Assembly: GCF_016862215.1 (NCBI RefSeq)
Contig: NZ_BOMN01000089.1
Location: 23,915-87,914, forward strand
DNA: 64,000 bases
Direction: 5' to 3'
Origin: Winogradskya humida
Lineage (GTDB): Bacteria > Actinomycetota > Actinomycetes > Mycobacteriales > Micromonosporaceae
The translations under genes and the position numbers were made by a program. Shown here in pieces: positions 39,997-49,123 of the stretch. How positions within the stretch are numbered: the first letter of the stretch is position 1; each line of letters starts with the position of its first letter. The notes under the pieces were generated by a model. The model worked only from the letters and a program-made list of their open reading frames with translations, was not told the DNA's origin and searched no databases.

Positions 39997-42443
39997 CCCA
40001 GTCCCAGGACCTTCTCCAGCAGCCGGAAGCGGAAAGCCGCCGTGAGCGCGGCGAACCACAGCACCAGTGCCGGCAGCACCACCTCGAAAACGGGTCCGGC
40101 CGGGCCGGTCAGCCCGAAATAGTCCGACAGCACGGGGACGAAGAGCACAGCGACAAAGACCGCTATGAGTACGCCCACCAGCGCGGCCGGTCGCCGGTCG
40201 CGCACCGGTGCGGTCCACGCCGCGAACAGCGGCAGCGGCGGCGCCAGGAAGAGAATGAGCACGAACGACGCCAGGCAGAAGAACGTCGACAGGCCGGTCT
40301 GCGCGCCGATCGTCGCCGCCGCCGCGGTGAAGTCGGTGTCGGTGTAGCTCAGGCCGGTGTAACGCTCGAACCGGCTGATGACCTCGGCCGGTGTGCTGTC
40401 GTTGAACCCCTGGCTCACCGTCTCGTAGAGGTACGCGTAGATCGCCGTACCGAACCCCGCCGTCACCACCGCCACCGGGAGCACGAAGCGCGCCAGATTG
40501 GTCAGCAGGCGCTTGTCCGGGGGCAGCGGCTCGGCCCACACCGTCAGGAAGAACGTCGGCACGCCGACCGTCAGCAGCGTCAGCCCCACCTGCGTCGGCG
40601 AGTACGGGAACCCGAGGCCGAGCATGCTGACCGCCAGGATGACCAGTCCCTGGGTGGCGACGCGGGCCAGGAAGACGTACATGGAGATGCCGATGCCGGC
40701 GATGATCCGGCGCCCCTCGCGTTGGGCCGGCAGCAGCGCGGCGAACGAGTCGTCGACCAGCACGATGTCGGCGACGTCCCTGGTGACCGCGCTGCCGCTG
40801 CGCATCGCGACGCCGACCTGGGCGCCCTTGAGCGCGCGGGCGTCGTTCACGCCGTCGCCGATCATCGCGACGTAGTGGCCCTGGCGGCGCAGCGACGCGA
40901 CGATCCGTTCCTTCTGCTCGGGGGCGACCCGGCCGAACACCGTCGTCCGGCCGACCAGCGCGTCGAACGCCGCGTCGTCGAGGTGGTCCAGGCCCGCCCC
41001 GCTCACCGGGCCCCCGCCGTCGTCGAGGCCGGCGCGGGCGGCCAGCGCTGCGACCGTACGTGGATCATCGCCCGACAGGACCTTGATCGTCACGCCGTCG
41101 GCGTGGAACCGTCCGATGCTGTGCGCCACCCCGGGCCGGAGCTCGTCGGCGAGCGCGACCAGCGCCACCGGTTCCAGGTGAGGCAGCGCGGGATGCCCGG
41201 CATCGTCACGAAGCGCGCCGCTGGAACGGGCCAGCAGCAGCACCCGCAGCCCTTGATCCGCGTGCGCGGCCACCCGCTGGTGGAGGTCGCCGATCGTGAG
41301 CGCGTCGGGGGCGCCGAGGATCCAGGTGTCGGTGCGGGTGGTCACGCCGGACCAGCGCAGCGAGGACGTGAACGGCACCTCGTCGCTGACCGTCCACGCG
41401 TTGCCGGGCAGGCTCTCCAGCAGCGCGGTAGTGGTGAGGTTCGGGGTGGTCGCGGTGCGGGCGAGCGCGCCCAGCGTCGTGCGTACCTCGGCCAGGTCCA
41501 TGCCACCGAGCGGTTCGATCCCGTCGAGGGTGAGCCGCCCGGTGGTCAGCGTCCCGGTCTTGTCGGTGCAGACCACGTCCACATTGCTGACCGACTCGAC
41601 AGCGTTGACCTGCTGCACGAGCGCACCCCGCCCGGCGAGCGTGGCGGCCCCGGCGGTGTACGCGACGGCGATGAGGAAGAACAACCCGTACGGCACGAGC
41701 CCCGACAGCACCGCGGTGATCTGCACGACCCGCAGCAGGCTGAACCCCTCGAGCAGCGCCTGCGCGACGATCGCCCCGCTCATCAGCACGGTCAGCACCA
41801 TGACCAGCCGGACCACGAACTCGATCCGCCGCTGCAGCGGGGTGCGGTCCGTCGTCACCCGCCGAGCCTCCGCGGTCAACCGCCCCGCATAACTGTGCCC
41901 GCCGATGTCGCGGGCGAGCTGATACCCGTCCCCGGCGACGCACAGGCTGCCGGAGCGCAGCTCGTCCCCGGCCGCCTTCGCCACCGGGTCCGACTCCCCG
42001 GTGAGCAGGGACTCGTCCGCCTCGACCCGCTCCCCGTCGAGCAGCGGGCCGTCCACGACGATCTGGTCACCGGCGCGGACGCGCAGCACGTCACCGCGTA
42101 CCACCCGCTCCGGGGCGACCTCGGTCTCGCGGCCGTCGCGGATCACGCGTACGAAGGCGCGGTCGAGCAGTTGCAGCCCGTCGAGCTTGCGCTTGGCCCG
42201 GATCTCCTGACCGGCACTGATCAGCGCGTTGATCAGCCCCAGTCCGACACTGATCAGCGCGTCGGAATACCGCCCCAGCGCCAGCAGCGCCGCCCCGATG
42301 ACAAACAGAATGACATTGAAGAACGAGAACACGTTGGTACGCAGAATCGCGCCGTATCCCCTGCTCCGGCCCGCGGCGACGTTGACCTCCCCCGCCCGCA
42401 CCCGCGCCGCGACCTGGGCCGACGTCAATCCTTTTTGTCCCAC
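39993..42443 (-). CDS. P-type cation ATPase, CtpE-like
   Basis: A protein of 816 residues. The phosphorylated Asp is near residue 294 in VCTDKTGTLTTG, with the actuator motif LLTGESDPV and hinge motif GDGVNDA. Membrane helix 4 reads SGLVPYGLFFLIAVAY instead of the PEGL of ordinary calcium pumps, as in mycobacterial CtpE-type ATPases, which have been linked to calcium uptake. The GTG start is only 4 bases behind the histidine kinase stop, so it is the output gene of that two-component system. Ion specificity is inferred. Confidence 0.85.
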   Translation of the reverse strand: MGQKGLTSAQVAARVRAGEVNVAAGRSRGYGAILRTNVFSFFNVILFVIGAALLALGRYSDALISVGLGLINALISAGQEIRAKRKLDGLQLLDRAFVRVIRDGRETEVAPERVVRGDVLRVRAGDQIVVDGPLLDGERVEADESLLTGESDPVAKAAGDELRSGSLCVAGDGYQLARDIGGHSYAGRLTAEARRVTTDRTPLQRRIEFVVRLVMVLTVLMSGAIVAQALLEGFSLLRVVQITAVLSGLVPYGLFFLIAVAYTAGAATLAGRGALVQQVNAVESVSNVDVVCTDKTGTLTTGRLTLDGIEPLGGMDLAEVRTTLGALARTATTPNLTTTALLESLPGNAWTVSDEVPFTSSLRWSGVTTRTDTWILGAPDALTIGDLHQRVAAHADQGLRVLLLARSSGALRDDAGHPALPHLEPVALVALADELRPGVAHSIGRFHADGVTIKVLSGDDPRTVAALAARAGLDDGGGPVSGAGLDHLDDAAFDALVGRTTVFGRVAPEQKERIVASLRRQGHYVAMIGDGVNDARALKGAQVGVAMRSGSAVTRDVADIVLVDDSFAALLPAQREGRRIIAGIGISMYVFLARVATQGLVILAVSMLGLGFPYSPTQVGLTLLTVGVPTFFLTVWAEPLPPDKRLLTNLARFVLPVAVVTAGFGTAIYAYLYETVSQGFNDSTPAEVISRFERYTGLSYTDTDFTAAAATIGAQTGLSTFFCLASFVLILFLAPPLPLFAAWTAPVRDRRPAALVGVLIAVFVAVLFVPVLSDYFGLTGPAGPVFEVVLPALVLWFAALTAAFRFRLLEKVLGLG

Positions 42444-42447
42444 TTGG

Positions 42448-43884
42448 TCAGGATATAGCGTCTCCTGTCCCGTCGGTGGCAGGCAACCGGATCACGACCC
42501 TGGTGCCGTGCGGGACGTTCGGCTCGACCTGGACGGTGCCGCCGTGCTGCTCCGCCGTCTGCGCGACGATGGCGAGCCCCAGGCCGGAGCCGGGCATCGA
42601 GCGGGCCGCCGTCGCGCGGTAGAACCGGTCGAAGATGTGCGGGCGGTCCGCTTCGGCGATGCCGGGGCCGGTGTCGGTCACGGTGAGTTCGCAGCGGCCC
42701 GTCTCGTCGGTACGCAGCCCGGTGTGGACGGTCGCGCCCGCCGGACTCCACTTCGCCGCGTTGTCGAGGACGTTCAGGATCATGCGTTCCAGCTCGCCGG
42801 GGCGCCCCTGCACCGTGCACGGCGTCAGCGAGGTCGTGAACGTCAGCCCGGGCGCCCGGATGCGCACCCGGGTCAGGGCAGCCTGCGTCACCGCCGTCAG
42901 GTCGACGGGTTCGACGTCCTCGCGGGTGGTCTCGTCGCGGGCCAGCTCGACCAGTTCGGTGGTGAGGGTGGCCAGCTCGGTCACCTGGGCGTCGAGGTCG
43001 TGCAGGAGTTTCGTGCGATCCTCGGGCGGCAGCCGATGGGCGAGCTCGGGGTGACGTTCCACCTCGAGGAGCAGTTCGATGTTCGTACGGATGCTGGTCA
43101 GCGGCGTCCGCAGCTCATGCCCCGCGTCCTCGACCAGCGTGCGCTGAGCGGTCCGGGCGGTGTCGATCGCCGTCAGCAAGGTGTTGACCGAGCCGGCCAG
43201 CCGCGCGATCTCATCGGCACCGTTGATCGGGATGGGCCGGGTCAGGTCCATGGTGACCGCGACCTCTTCGACGGCGCCGGTCAGCCGCTGCACCGGCCGC
43301 AGACCCGCCCGCGCCACGGTCCGGCCGAGCACGGCTGCCCCGGCGATGCCGACCGCGCAACAGGCGAGCAGCGCGATGGCGAACACCACGAGCGTACGGT
43401 CCCCGGGGGTGCGGTTGACGGCGACCTGGACCGCTCCCCCGCCGGCGATCGGCACCGTGACCATCTGATAGCTGACCGCCCCGACGGTGACCTGCTCCTC
43501 GGCGCGGACACGGCGCCCGGCGGCGACCTCCCGGGCCCCGGGGGTCACCGGAAGAGCAATGCCAGCTTTGTTCCGTACGCCACCCTGGGCATCAAGGATC
43601 TGCCACCGCGGCCCGGCATCGCGCCGGAACCGTCGCGGCGGCCCAGGCCCACCCCGGTGCTCCTCCACGACGGGCCCCGTGGCGAGCCATTGCGCCGGGT
43701 CGGCGGCGATCGTGGTGGCATCGGAGGTCAGATCGTTCTGCAGCTGACGATGCTGAATCTCCGCGACGGTCGCCCACGCCAGCCCCGCGACGACCAGCAC
43801 GGCGAGCGCCACCGCCCCGGTCACCAGCAACGACAACCGGGCATGCAACGTACGCCGCCCCCACCACGTCCCCACCCTTCTCAC
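42448..43884 (-). CDS. sensor histidine kinase (MprB/EnvZ type)
   Basis: A protein of 478 residues with two membrane helices (about 16-40 and 166-190) around an extracytoplasmic sensor domain. A HAMP domain is followed by the phospho-acceptor His in EDAGHELRTPLTSIRTN. The ATP-binding N box (NVLDNAAKWSP) and G boxes (DTGPGIA, GSGLGLAIV) are intact. The GTG start overlaps the response regulator stop as GTGA. It presumably senses an envelope or ionic signal and controls the adjacent P-type ATPase. Confidence 0.93.
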   Translation of the reverse strand: MRRVGTWWGRRTLHARLSLLVTGAVALAVLVVAGLAWATVAEIQHRQLQNDLTSDATTIAADPAQWLATGPVVEEHRGGPGPPRRFRRDAGPRWQILDAQGGVRNKAGIALPVTPGAREVAAGRRVRAEEQVTVGAVSYQMVTVPIAGGGAVQVAVNRTPGDRTLVVFAIALLACCAVGIAGAAVLGRTVARAGLRPVQRLTGAVEEVAVTMDLTRPIPINGADEIARLAGSVNTLLTAIDTARTAQRTLVEDAGHELRTPLTSIRTNIELLLEVERHPELAHRLPPEDRTKLLHDLDAQVTELATLTTELVELARDETTREDVEPVDLTAVTQAALTRVRIRAPGLTFTTSLTPCTVQGRPGELERMILNVLDNAAKWSPAGATVHTGLRTDETGRCELTVTDTGPGIAEADRPHIFDRFYRATAARSMPGSGLGLAIVAQTAEQHGGTVQVEPNVPHGTRVVIRLPATDGTGDAIS

Positions 43885-44588
43885 GGCCCTTCGCTACGCA
43901 GCACGAACCCCACTCCGCGCACGGTGTGCAGAAGCCGGGGCTCACCCGCCTCCTCCAGCTTGCGCCGCAGATACCCCAGGTAGACGTGCACGCTGTTCGA
44001 CGTCTCGCCGAAGTCGTAACCCCAGACGTTCTCGAACAGCGCCGCCCGCGACAGCACCTGCCGCGGATGCCGCAGAAAAACCTCAAGAATGGCGAATTCC
44101 GTACGCGTGAGCCGCACCGCCCGCTCCCCCCGCCACACCTCCCGGCTCCCCGCATCCATCCGCAGATCCTCGAACGTGAGCAACTCCCCCGCCGGCGCCA
44201 CCGCCGTCTCCTGCGCCCCCGCCGTGATCAACGACCGCCGCAGCAACGCCCGCAACCGCGCCTGCAACTCCTGCAACGCAAACGGCTTCACCAGATAGTC
44301 ATCGGCCCCGGCATCCAGCCCCGCCACCCGGTCCCCGACACTGTCCCGCGCCGTCAACATCAAAATCGGCACGAGAACCCCGCCACCCCGCAACTCCCGG
44401 CACGTCTCAAGCCCATCCAGCACCGGCATACTCACGTCCAGGATCACGGCGTCAGGCTCCCGCCCCCGAACCCGCTCCAACGCCTCCCGCCCATCCCCCG
44501 CCGTCTCCACCTCATGCCCCTCGAACCGCAAAGTCCGAGCCAGCGAATCCCGCACCGCCGCGTCATCGTCAACCACCAGCACCCGCAC
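43881..44588 (-). CDS. OmpR-family response regulator
   Basis: A protein of 235 residues. The receiver domain has the acidic pair VVDDD, the phospho-acceptor D51 in AVILDVSMP, and KPF. The winged-helix domain has VRLTRTEFAILEVFLRHPRQVLSRAALFENVWG and VHVYLGYLRRKLE. GTG 44588 starts the receiver domain directly; longer frames add only low-complexity sequence. It is the first gene of the regulator-kinase-ATPase operon. Confidence 0.94.
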   Translation of the reverse strand: MRVLVVDDDAAVRDSLARTLRFEGHEVETAGDGREALERVRGREPDAVILDVSMPVLDGLETCRELRGGGVLVPILMLTARDSVGDRVAGLDAGADDYLVKPFALQELQARLRALLRRSLITAGAQETAVAPAGELLTFEDLRMDAGSREVWRGERAVRLTRTEFAILEVFLRHPRQVLSRAALFENVWGYDFGETSNSVHVYLGYLRRKLEEAGEPRLLHTVRGVGFVLRSEGP

Positions 44589-44920
44589 GGCCCACCACCC
44601 CCACCCAAGAGTTCCACGCCGAACCCGCCCCGGTACACCGACCGCACCACGTCCCACCTGTCCCGGCACCGGCCGCGCTTCTGCGAGCGGACCCTGGCAC
44701 CGCCCGGATCACGACCAGCCGGATCACGACCAACCGGGTTGCGACCATGCGGTCCGGTCACCGGCCGCCCGTGTTACGACCAGACCGTCCCGGCACCCGC
44801 CGCGTCGCAGTAAGGCGGTCCCGGCCGTGTCGCCGCGAGGCGGTCCCGATACTGGCCGCGTCGCCGCGAGGCGGGACCGGGGCCGGCCGCGCTGGAACGA
44901 ACCGGCCGGAGCCGCTCGCG
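44589..44920. repeat. gene-free region with short degenerate repeats
   Basis: A 332-base region upstream of the response regulator. CCGGATCACGACCAG-type 15-base units occur three times in tandem at 44704-44748. A further unit of about 25-31 bases (core GTCGCCGCGAGGCGG) occurs about three times at 44802-44888. No ORF here has credible coding signs. The regulator's promoter should be here but I cannot place it. Confidence 0.5.
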
Positions 44921-45802
44921 TCATGACGACGCGGTCGGCACCGGTGCGCCGGGAACGGCCGCCGAGGCGTTGGGCGCGGGCGGGGCTGCAGGCGCCGCCG
45001 ACCCGTTCGGTGCGGGATCACCGTTGGTGTTGCCCCGAGGCCCACGGCCGGGGTTCATACCGCCCGGACCGGTGAAGGGCCGGCCCCCGTTGTCACCCCG
45101 GGTGCCGTCCCGGTCCCCACGCCCGCCCGGCCCGAACCGCTCGTTCCGGTCCCCACCGTCCCGGTCGAACCTGTGGTGCGATCCACCACCGTCATGCCGG
45201 CCGATAACCGCACCAACCGCCGCGATACCGCACCCGACCAGGCATCCCGCCACCAGCAGCACTCCAGCCACCCACAACGGCACCCGCGAACGCCGCGCCC
45301 GAGCCCACCGCCCACCACCCGTACCAGCCGCATAACCAGGACCTGCCGCATAACCAGGACCGCCCGCGTAACCAGGCCCCCCGCCCGACGCGACTCCACC
45401 CGGCGCAGCCCACCCACCGGGCGCGGCGGCATGGGCGGCATCCCCATGAGGCGCAGCATCCGAGCCATCAACTGCCGAAGCAGGTGCGGCAGTCTGAGCG
45501 GCAGGCGCGGCAGTCCCAGCGGCAGTCGCGGCCGGACCAACGCCCGGGCCGGCGGCGGCAGGGCTGGGAGCGGCAGGGCTGGGAGCGGCAGGGCTGGGAG
45601 CGGCAGGGCTGGGAGCGGCAGGGCTGGCGGCGGGCACGGCGTCCGGCGGGATCGGTTCCGTGGGTGCGTCGTGTGCTGCCGGGGTGGCAGGAATGCGCTC
45701 CGTGGGCGTGGCCGCGTCGCCGGCCGGGGCGACCGGAACGCTGGGCTGGGCCGTGGCGCCATGCTGGGCCGGTGTTTCCCGCGGCGTGTTCTCGTCGCTC
45801 AC
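44921..45802 (-). CDS. Ala/Pro/Gly-rich single-pass membrane protein
   Basis: About 293 residues. The N-terminal half is rich in Ala and Pro and contains five SPAAP-type pentapeptides in tandem, followed by GPGYAGGPGYAAGPGYAAG. One membrane helix (VPLWVAGVLLVAGCLVGCGIAAVGAVI) lies near residue 190. A polar Gly/Asp/Arg-rich tail follows. GAGGAG precedes the GTG start. No family is recognised; similar proteins are often envelope linkers of unknown role. Confidence 0.6.
   Translation of the reverse strand: MSDENTPRETPAQHGATAQPSVPVAPAGDAATPTERIPATPAAHDAPTEPIPPDAVPAASPAAPSPAAPSPAAPSPAAPSPAAAGPGVGPAATAAGTAAPAAQTAAPASAVDGSDAAPHGDAAHAAAPGGWAAPGGVASGGGPGYAGGPGYAAGPGYAAGTGGGRWARARRSRVPLWVAGVLLVAGCLVGCGIAAVGAVIGRHDGGGSHHRFDRDGGDRNERFGPGGRGDRDGTRGDNGGRPFTGPGGMNPGRGPRGNTNGDPAPNGSAAPAAPPAPNASAAVPGAPVPTASS
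45561..45627. repeat. 15-bp tandem repeat inside the Ala/Pro-rich gene
   Basis: Four exact copies of GGGCTGGGAGCGGCA plus a partial fifth. They encode the SPAAP repeats of the membrane protein and could vary in number between strains. Confidence 0.8.
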
Positions 45803-45842
45803 AACGTCTCCTCTGGCGATCGGATCATGGCGATCGGATCAT

Positions 45843-45935
45843 GGGGCTGGATCCCTAGGGCTGGATCCCTGAGCTGGATCCCTAGGGCTGGATCCCTGGA
45901 GCTGGATCCCTGTCACTGGATCCTGGGGCTGGGAT
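45843..45935. repeat. about six copies of a GGATCC-centred repeat, non-coding
   Basis: Units of 13-15 bases with core GCTGGATCCCT occur in near tandem just upstream of the Ala/Pro-rich gene, preceded by two copies of CGATCGGATCATGG. The remaining intergenic DNA up to 46171 holds an AT-rich patch near 45985-46005 that may contain the minus-strand promoter. Confidence 0.7.
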
Positions 45936-46158
45936 CGGATGCTCCAAGCTTGCCGACGGTGAATAAGGGTTCCCACAGGCGATCTCTATGAAAAACATAA
46001 GAACCTGTGCACCAGCACGCCCGAAACAGGACGAAAGACCCGCACCCCACGAAGCGCGCCACGAGGGCCGTAACAGGGAGAACATGGGTACCGCCGGAGA
46101 GCGATGCTCGATCGGGTGGCGGCGAGGGGCTGCCCCGACAACGGTCCGGCAGCTGATG

Positions 46159-46164
46159 TAGTTT
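46159..46164 (+). promoter_or_regulatory. -10 box for a leaderless glycosyltransferase message
   Basis: TAGTTT ends 7 bases before ATG 46172 and no ribosome site is present, the pattern of a leaderless start. Confidence 0.4.
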
Positions 46165-46171
46165 ACCGCGA

Positions 46172-47758
46172 ATGATCTCAGCGCTCCGGGCTGTCCCGGT
46201 CCGACGTGTGCTGCCCGCACTCATTCCGGGCCTGACGATGCTCGTTCTCGGTCTGCTCGGTGCGACGCGGTCGGTGCTGAGCTGGGATGAGATCGCGAGT
46301 GTTGATGTGGCGCGGCGGTCGGTGCCGCAGATCTGGGATCTGATCAACAACGTTGACGGTGTGTTCGGTCCGTACTACATGTTCCTGCATTTCTGGGACG
46401 CCGTTTTCGGGCAGACCGTGCTCACCGTGCGGGTGCCGTCCATTCTGGCCATGGCTGCCGCGGCGGCGGTGACCGGGGAGTTGGGCCGGCGCTTGTTCAG
46501 CCCGCTGGCCGGGGTCGTGGGCGGGCTCATTCTCTGCTCCGTTCCCAACATTTCCCGGTACGCGTCCGAGGCCCGCCCGTACGCGTTCGCCGTCTTCGTT
46601 GCGGCGCTCAGCCTGCTCCTGCTTCTGATGGCGCTGGACAAGCCCGGGTGGGTGCGCTGGCTCGCGTACGCCATATCTGTTGTGGGTCTGGGTGTTGCGC
46701 AGTTGATTGCCCTGACGGCGGTCGGCGCGCATTTCTTCGTGGTGCTGATGCGGGTCTGGAAGCCCGAACGGACACCGGTCGACCTGGACAAGGAAAAGGC
46801 CGAGCAGTCCTGGTCGAGCCGTAAACTGTTCCTGTGGTGGGCCGCAGCCGCCGCCGTGGGTGCGGCGTGCATCGCGCCGATCGTGATCATGGGTTCGGGA
46901 CAGCACGACACGCAGCTGACCTGGGTTCCGCCGCTGACCGTCAAGGCCGTGCGTTACATGCCCACCGGGCTCACCGGTCAGGCCGAGATCGCCTGGCTGA
47001 TCATCGGTCTCGCGGTCACGGCCGCCTGGGTCCGCGCCCGCAACGTCGCGGTGGTCGCGCTCGCGGCGATCGTTCCGCTCGTCGTGGTGTGCCTGGTCTC
47101 GTGGCACGGCCCGTCGTTCTGGGTGGCCCGCTACGTGCTGTTCGTCCTCCCGTTCGCCGTACTCCTGGCCGGCGTCGGCCTGGTCCGCGCCCTGCCAGAG
47201 GCCCGCGTGCAGCCGCAGACCGGCGCGCAGCCTGAGACGCGCGTGCAGCCGCAGACCGGCGCGCAGCCGGAGACACGCCCCTGGGGTCGTTACGCCCGGA
47301 TCGCGGCGGTGCTTGTCCTGATCGCCGCGCTGGTCTACCCGGCGCAGTGGGAAGTGCGCGGCAAGACGGTGAAGAACGGCACCGATTACCGTACGGCTGC
47401 GAAAATCATCAAGAAGCGCCAGCAGCCGGGCGACGGCCTGCTCTTCTCCCCCGGAAACCGCATCCTGCGCCCCGGCGTTTACTACTACATGGCCGACGCC
47501 CCGTACACCCCGAAGGATCTCCTGATCCGCAAGGACGCGGCCGACGTGGACAGCCTCTACGCCGCCGAATGGCCGGGCACCCCCGACCGCGTCGAGTCCG
47601 CCACCCGCCTCTGGCTCTTCACGAACAAAGCCAAGGGCGACCCGCTGGAATTGCGTACGGATCTGCGCGATCTGCTGACCGAGGACTACACCCGGACGCA
47701 GATCTGGCGGATGAAAGAGGGAACCCTCGCCCTCTACACCCCCAAATCCAGGTCCTGA
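46172..47758 (+). CDS. GT39-like membrane glycosyltransferase (2)
   Basis: A protein of 528 residues with about ten membrane segments. The first loop has the acidic motif LSWDEIASVDVARRSVPQIWDL, as in GT39/GT83-type mannosyl- or arabinosyl-transferases that use polyprenyl-phosphate sugars. A polar insertion RVQPQTGAQPET occurs twice, caused by a 36-base duplication at 47204-47275. A soluble C-terminal part follows. The acceptor is unknown. The gene end overlaps the convergent DUF6010-like gene by 25 bases. Confidence 0.78.
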   Translation: MISALRAVPVRRVLPALIPGLTMLVLGLLGATRSVLSWDEIASVDVARRSVPQIWDLINNVDGVFGPYYMFLHFWDAVFGQTVLTVRVPSILAMAAAAAVTGELGRRLFSPLAGVVGGLILCSVPNISRYASEARPYAFAVFVAALSLLLLLMALDKPGWVRWLAYAISVVGLGVAQLIALTAVGAHFFVVLMRVWKPERTPVDLDKEKAEQSWSSRKLFLWWAAAAAVGAACIAPIVIMGSGQHDTQLTWVPPLTVKAVRYMPTGLTGQAEIAWLIIGLAVTAAWVRARNVAVVALAAIVPLVVVCLVSWHGPSFWVARYVLFVLPFAVLLAGVGLVRALPEARVQPQTGAQPETRVQPQTGAQPETRPWGRYARIAAVLVLIAALVYPAQWEVRGKTVKNGTDYRTAAKIIKKRQQPGDGLLFSPGNRILRPGVYYYMADAPYTPKDLLIRKDAADVDSLYAAEWPGTPDRVESATRLWLFTNKAKGDPLELRTDLRDLLTEDYTRTQIWRMKEGTLALYTPKSRS

Positions 47759-48135
47759 CGTCTCCGCCACGGTGATCGCCCGCCCGTGAAGCACCACAGG
47801 GCGATCACCGGATCGCACAACGCGCACCCGAACGACGAATCGTGCACCGAAGGGATCAGCGGCGCCCCACGCCGATGATGCAGCACGTCCCAGACCGTGT
47901 GCAGCAGCCACCCGATCCCGATGAACGTCCACGACCGCAGCCCCACATAGGCGACGACCGTCATCAGCGTGGTGAAGGCAAGTTCCCCAAACCCGAAACT
48001 GCCCCCACTTATGTACGCCGCCCCGGCGCCCCCGACAACAACCGCGTTGATCCGGCGCCGATGCGGTTCGGGGACGAACGAGAAGATCGCCACCCACACG
48101 ACCCCGATGACCACCGGCATGACATAGCGAAGCAT
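47734..48135 (-). CDS. DUF6010-like membrane protein
   Basis: A protein of 133 residues with four hydrophobic segments. The conserved-looking stretches VPEPHRRRINAVVVGGAGAA, GIGWLLHTVWDVLHHRRG and SSFGCALCDPVIALWCF, with His and Cys pairs, match a small uncharacterised membrane family (DUF6010). ATG 48135 is used because a weak purine-rich site precedes it. A TTG ten codons earlier is possible. Function unknown. Confidence 0.7.
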   Translation of the reverse strand: MLRYVMPVVIGVVWVAIFSFVPEPHRRRINAVVVGGAGAAYISGGSFGFGELAFTTLMTVVAYVGLRSWTFIGIGWLLHTVWDVLHHRRGAPLIPSVHDSSFGCALCDPVIALWCFTGGRSPWRRRQDLDLGV

Positions 48136-48241
48136 CTGGCACTCGTTTCCCGCTGAATTCGACAATGCGCGAGAAGCCTAGAAGCGCCACATCCACGGCG
48201 AACAGGCCGCTGAGAGCCACGTTCCCACGGAATCCCGCCAA

Positions 48242-49123
48242 TCAGCCCGGCGTCCGGAACGGCGCAAGAGTCGCCCGGATGTGGTCGGCCGCGCCCCAGT
48301 CATCGTCGAACTGGGCCAGCACCGCGAGGTGCTGGCGCAGCTGAACGATCGGCATCCGGGCCGGCCAGCCCGCGTCGAGCGACGTCAGCTCGGCATAAAC
48401 GGCGAAGAACCGCTGCGCCTCGGGCGGGGGCGACGTCGACCACACGTGAGCGAGATCGACCTCGGCCCACGTGTACGACACCGCCGGATCGATCAGCGCC
48501 GGGCGGCCGTCCGGGGTGGCCAGGACGTTCTGGGTCCACAGGTCACCGTGGGTCAGGCAGGCCGGCCGATCCGGGAGCAGCTCGGGCAGACGCCGGCACA
48601 ACCGCTCCAGCGCCACCCGGTCACCGGCGTCGAGTGCCGCCTCGACGCGAGGCTCCCCGAGCCACCGCAGCAACCGATGCTCGGCGAAGAACGCGAACCC
48701 GTCCTCACCCCACGTATTGATCTGCCGCCGACGGCCCAGCCAGTTGTCGCTGTGCCACCCGAAGTGGGGGTGGACCGTACTCAGATGCAGCCGCGCCAGC
48801 TCATGCGCGAACTGCTCCCAGAAGCTCTCACTGGGCGGCCGGGGTCCCAGCACCGACAACACGAGCAGGTCCCGATCCGCCCGGATCACGTCGGGTGTCG
48901 CCACGCCGCCGAGCTCCCGCAAAGCCTTCAGCCCTTCGGCCTCCGCGGCGAAGACACCGTCGTCCGGTGCGTCCGCGAAGGCCTTGACGAACACCGATGG
49001 CGCATCCCGGCGGGTCGCTATGCCCGCGACCGCCGCCAGCCCACCCGTCACCGGCTCCACCGAGACGACATCGCGCATCCCCGCCCCCCGCAGGCGGTCG
49101 AGAAGAAACCGGCTGGACGTCAA
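48242..49123 (-). CDS. fructosamine-kinase-family protein
   Basis: About 293 residues of the aminoglycoside-phosphotransferase-like fold. The catalytic loop is LTHGDLWTQNVL and the metal site LIDPAVSYTWAEVDLAHVW; VFVKAF carries the ATP-binding Lys. Family members phosphorylate ketosamines (fructosamine or ribulosamine) for deglycation. The likely TTG start overlaps the hydrolase stop (TTGA), so it is the last gene of the arabinan operon. A downstream ATG (MRDVV) is an alternative start. Confidence 0.78.
   Translation of the reverse strand: MTSSRFLLDRLRGAGMRDVVSVEPVTGGLAAVAGIATRRDAPSVFVKAFADAPDDGVFAAEAEGLKALRELGGVATPDVIRADRDLLVLSVLGPRPPSESFWEQFAHELARLHLSTVHPHFGWHSDNWLGRRRQINTWGEDGFAFFAEHRLLRWLGEPRVEAALDAGDRVALERLCRRLPELLPDRPACLTHGDLWTQNVLATPDGRPALIDPAVSYTWAEVDLAHVWSTSPPPEAQRFFAVYAELTSLDAGWPARMPIVQLRQHLAVLAQFDDDWGAADHIRATLAPFRTPG

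Noticed and set aside
39693..42458. Plus-strand open frame of 921 codons opposite the P-type ATPase
   Set aside because: The product is Arg/His/Gln/Pro-rich with no family pattern, while the minus strand encodes a complete P-type ATPase. Such shadows are normal in GC-rich DNA.
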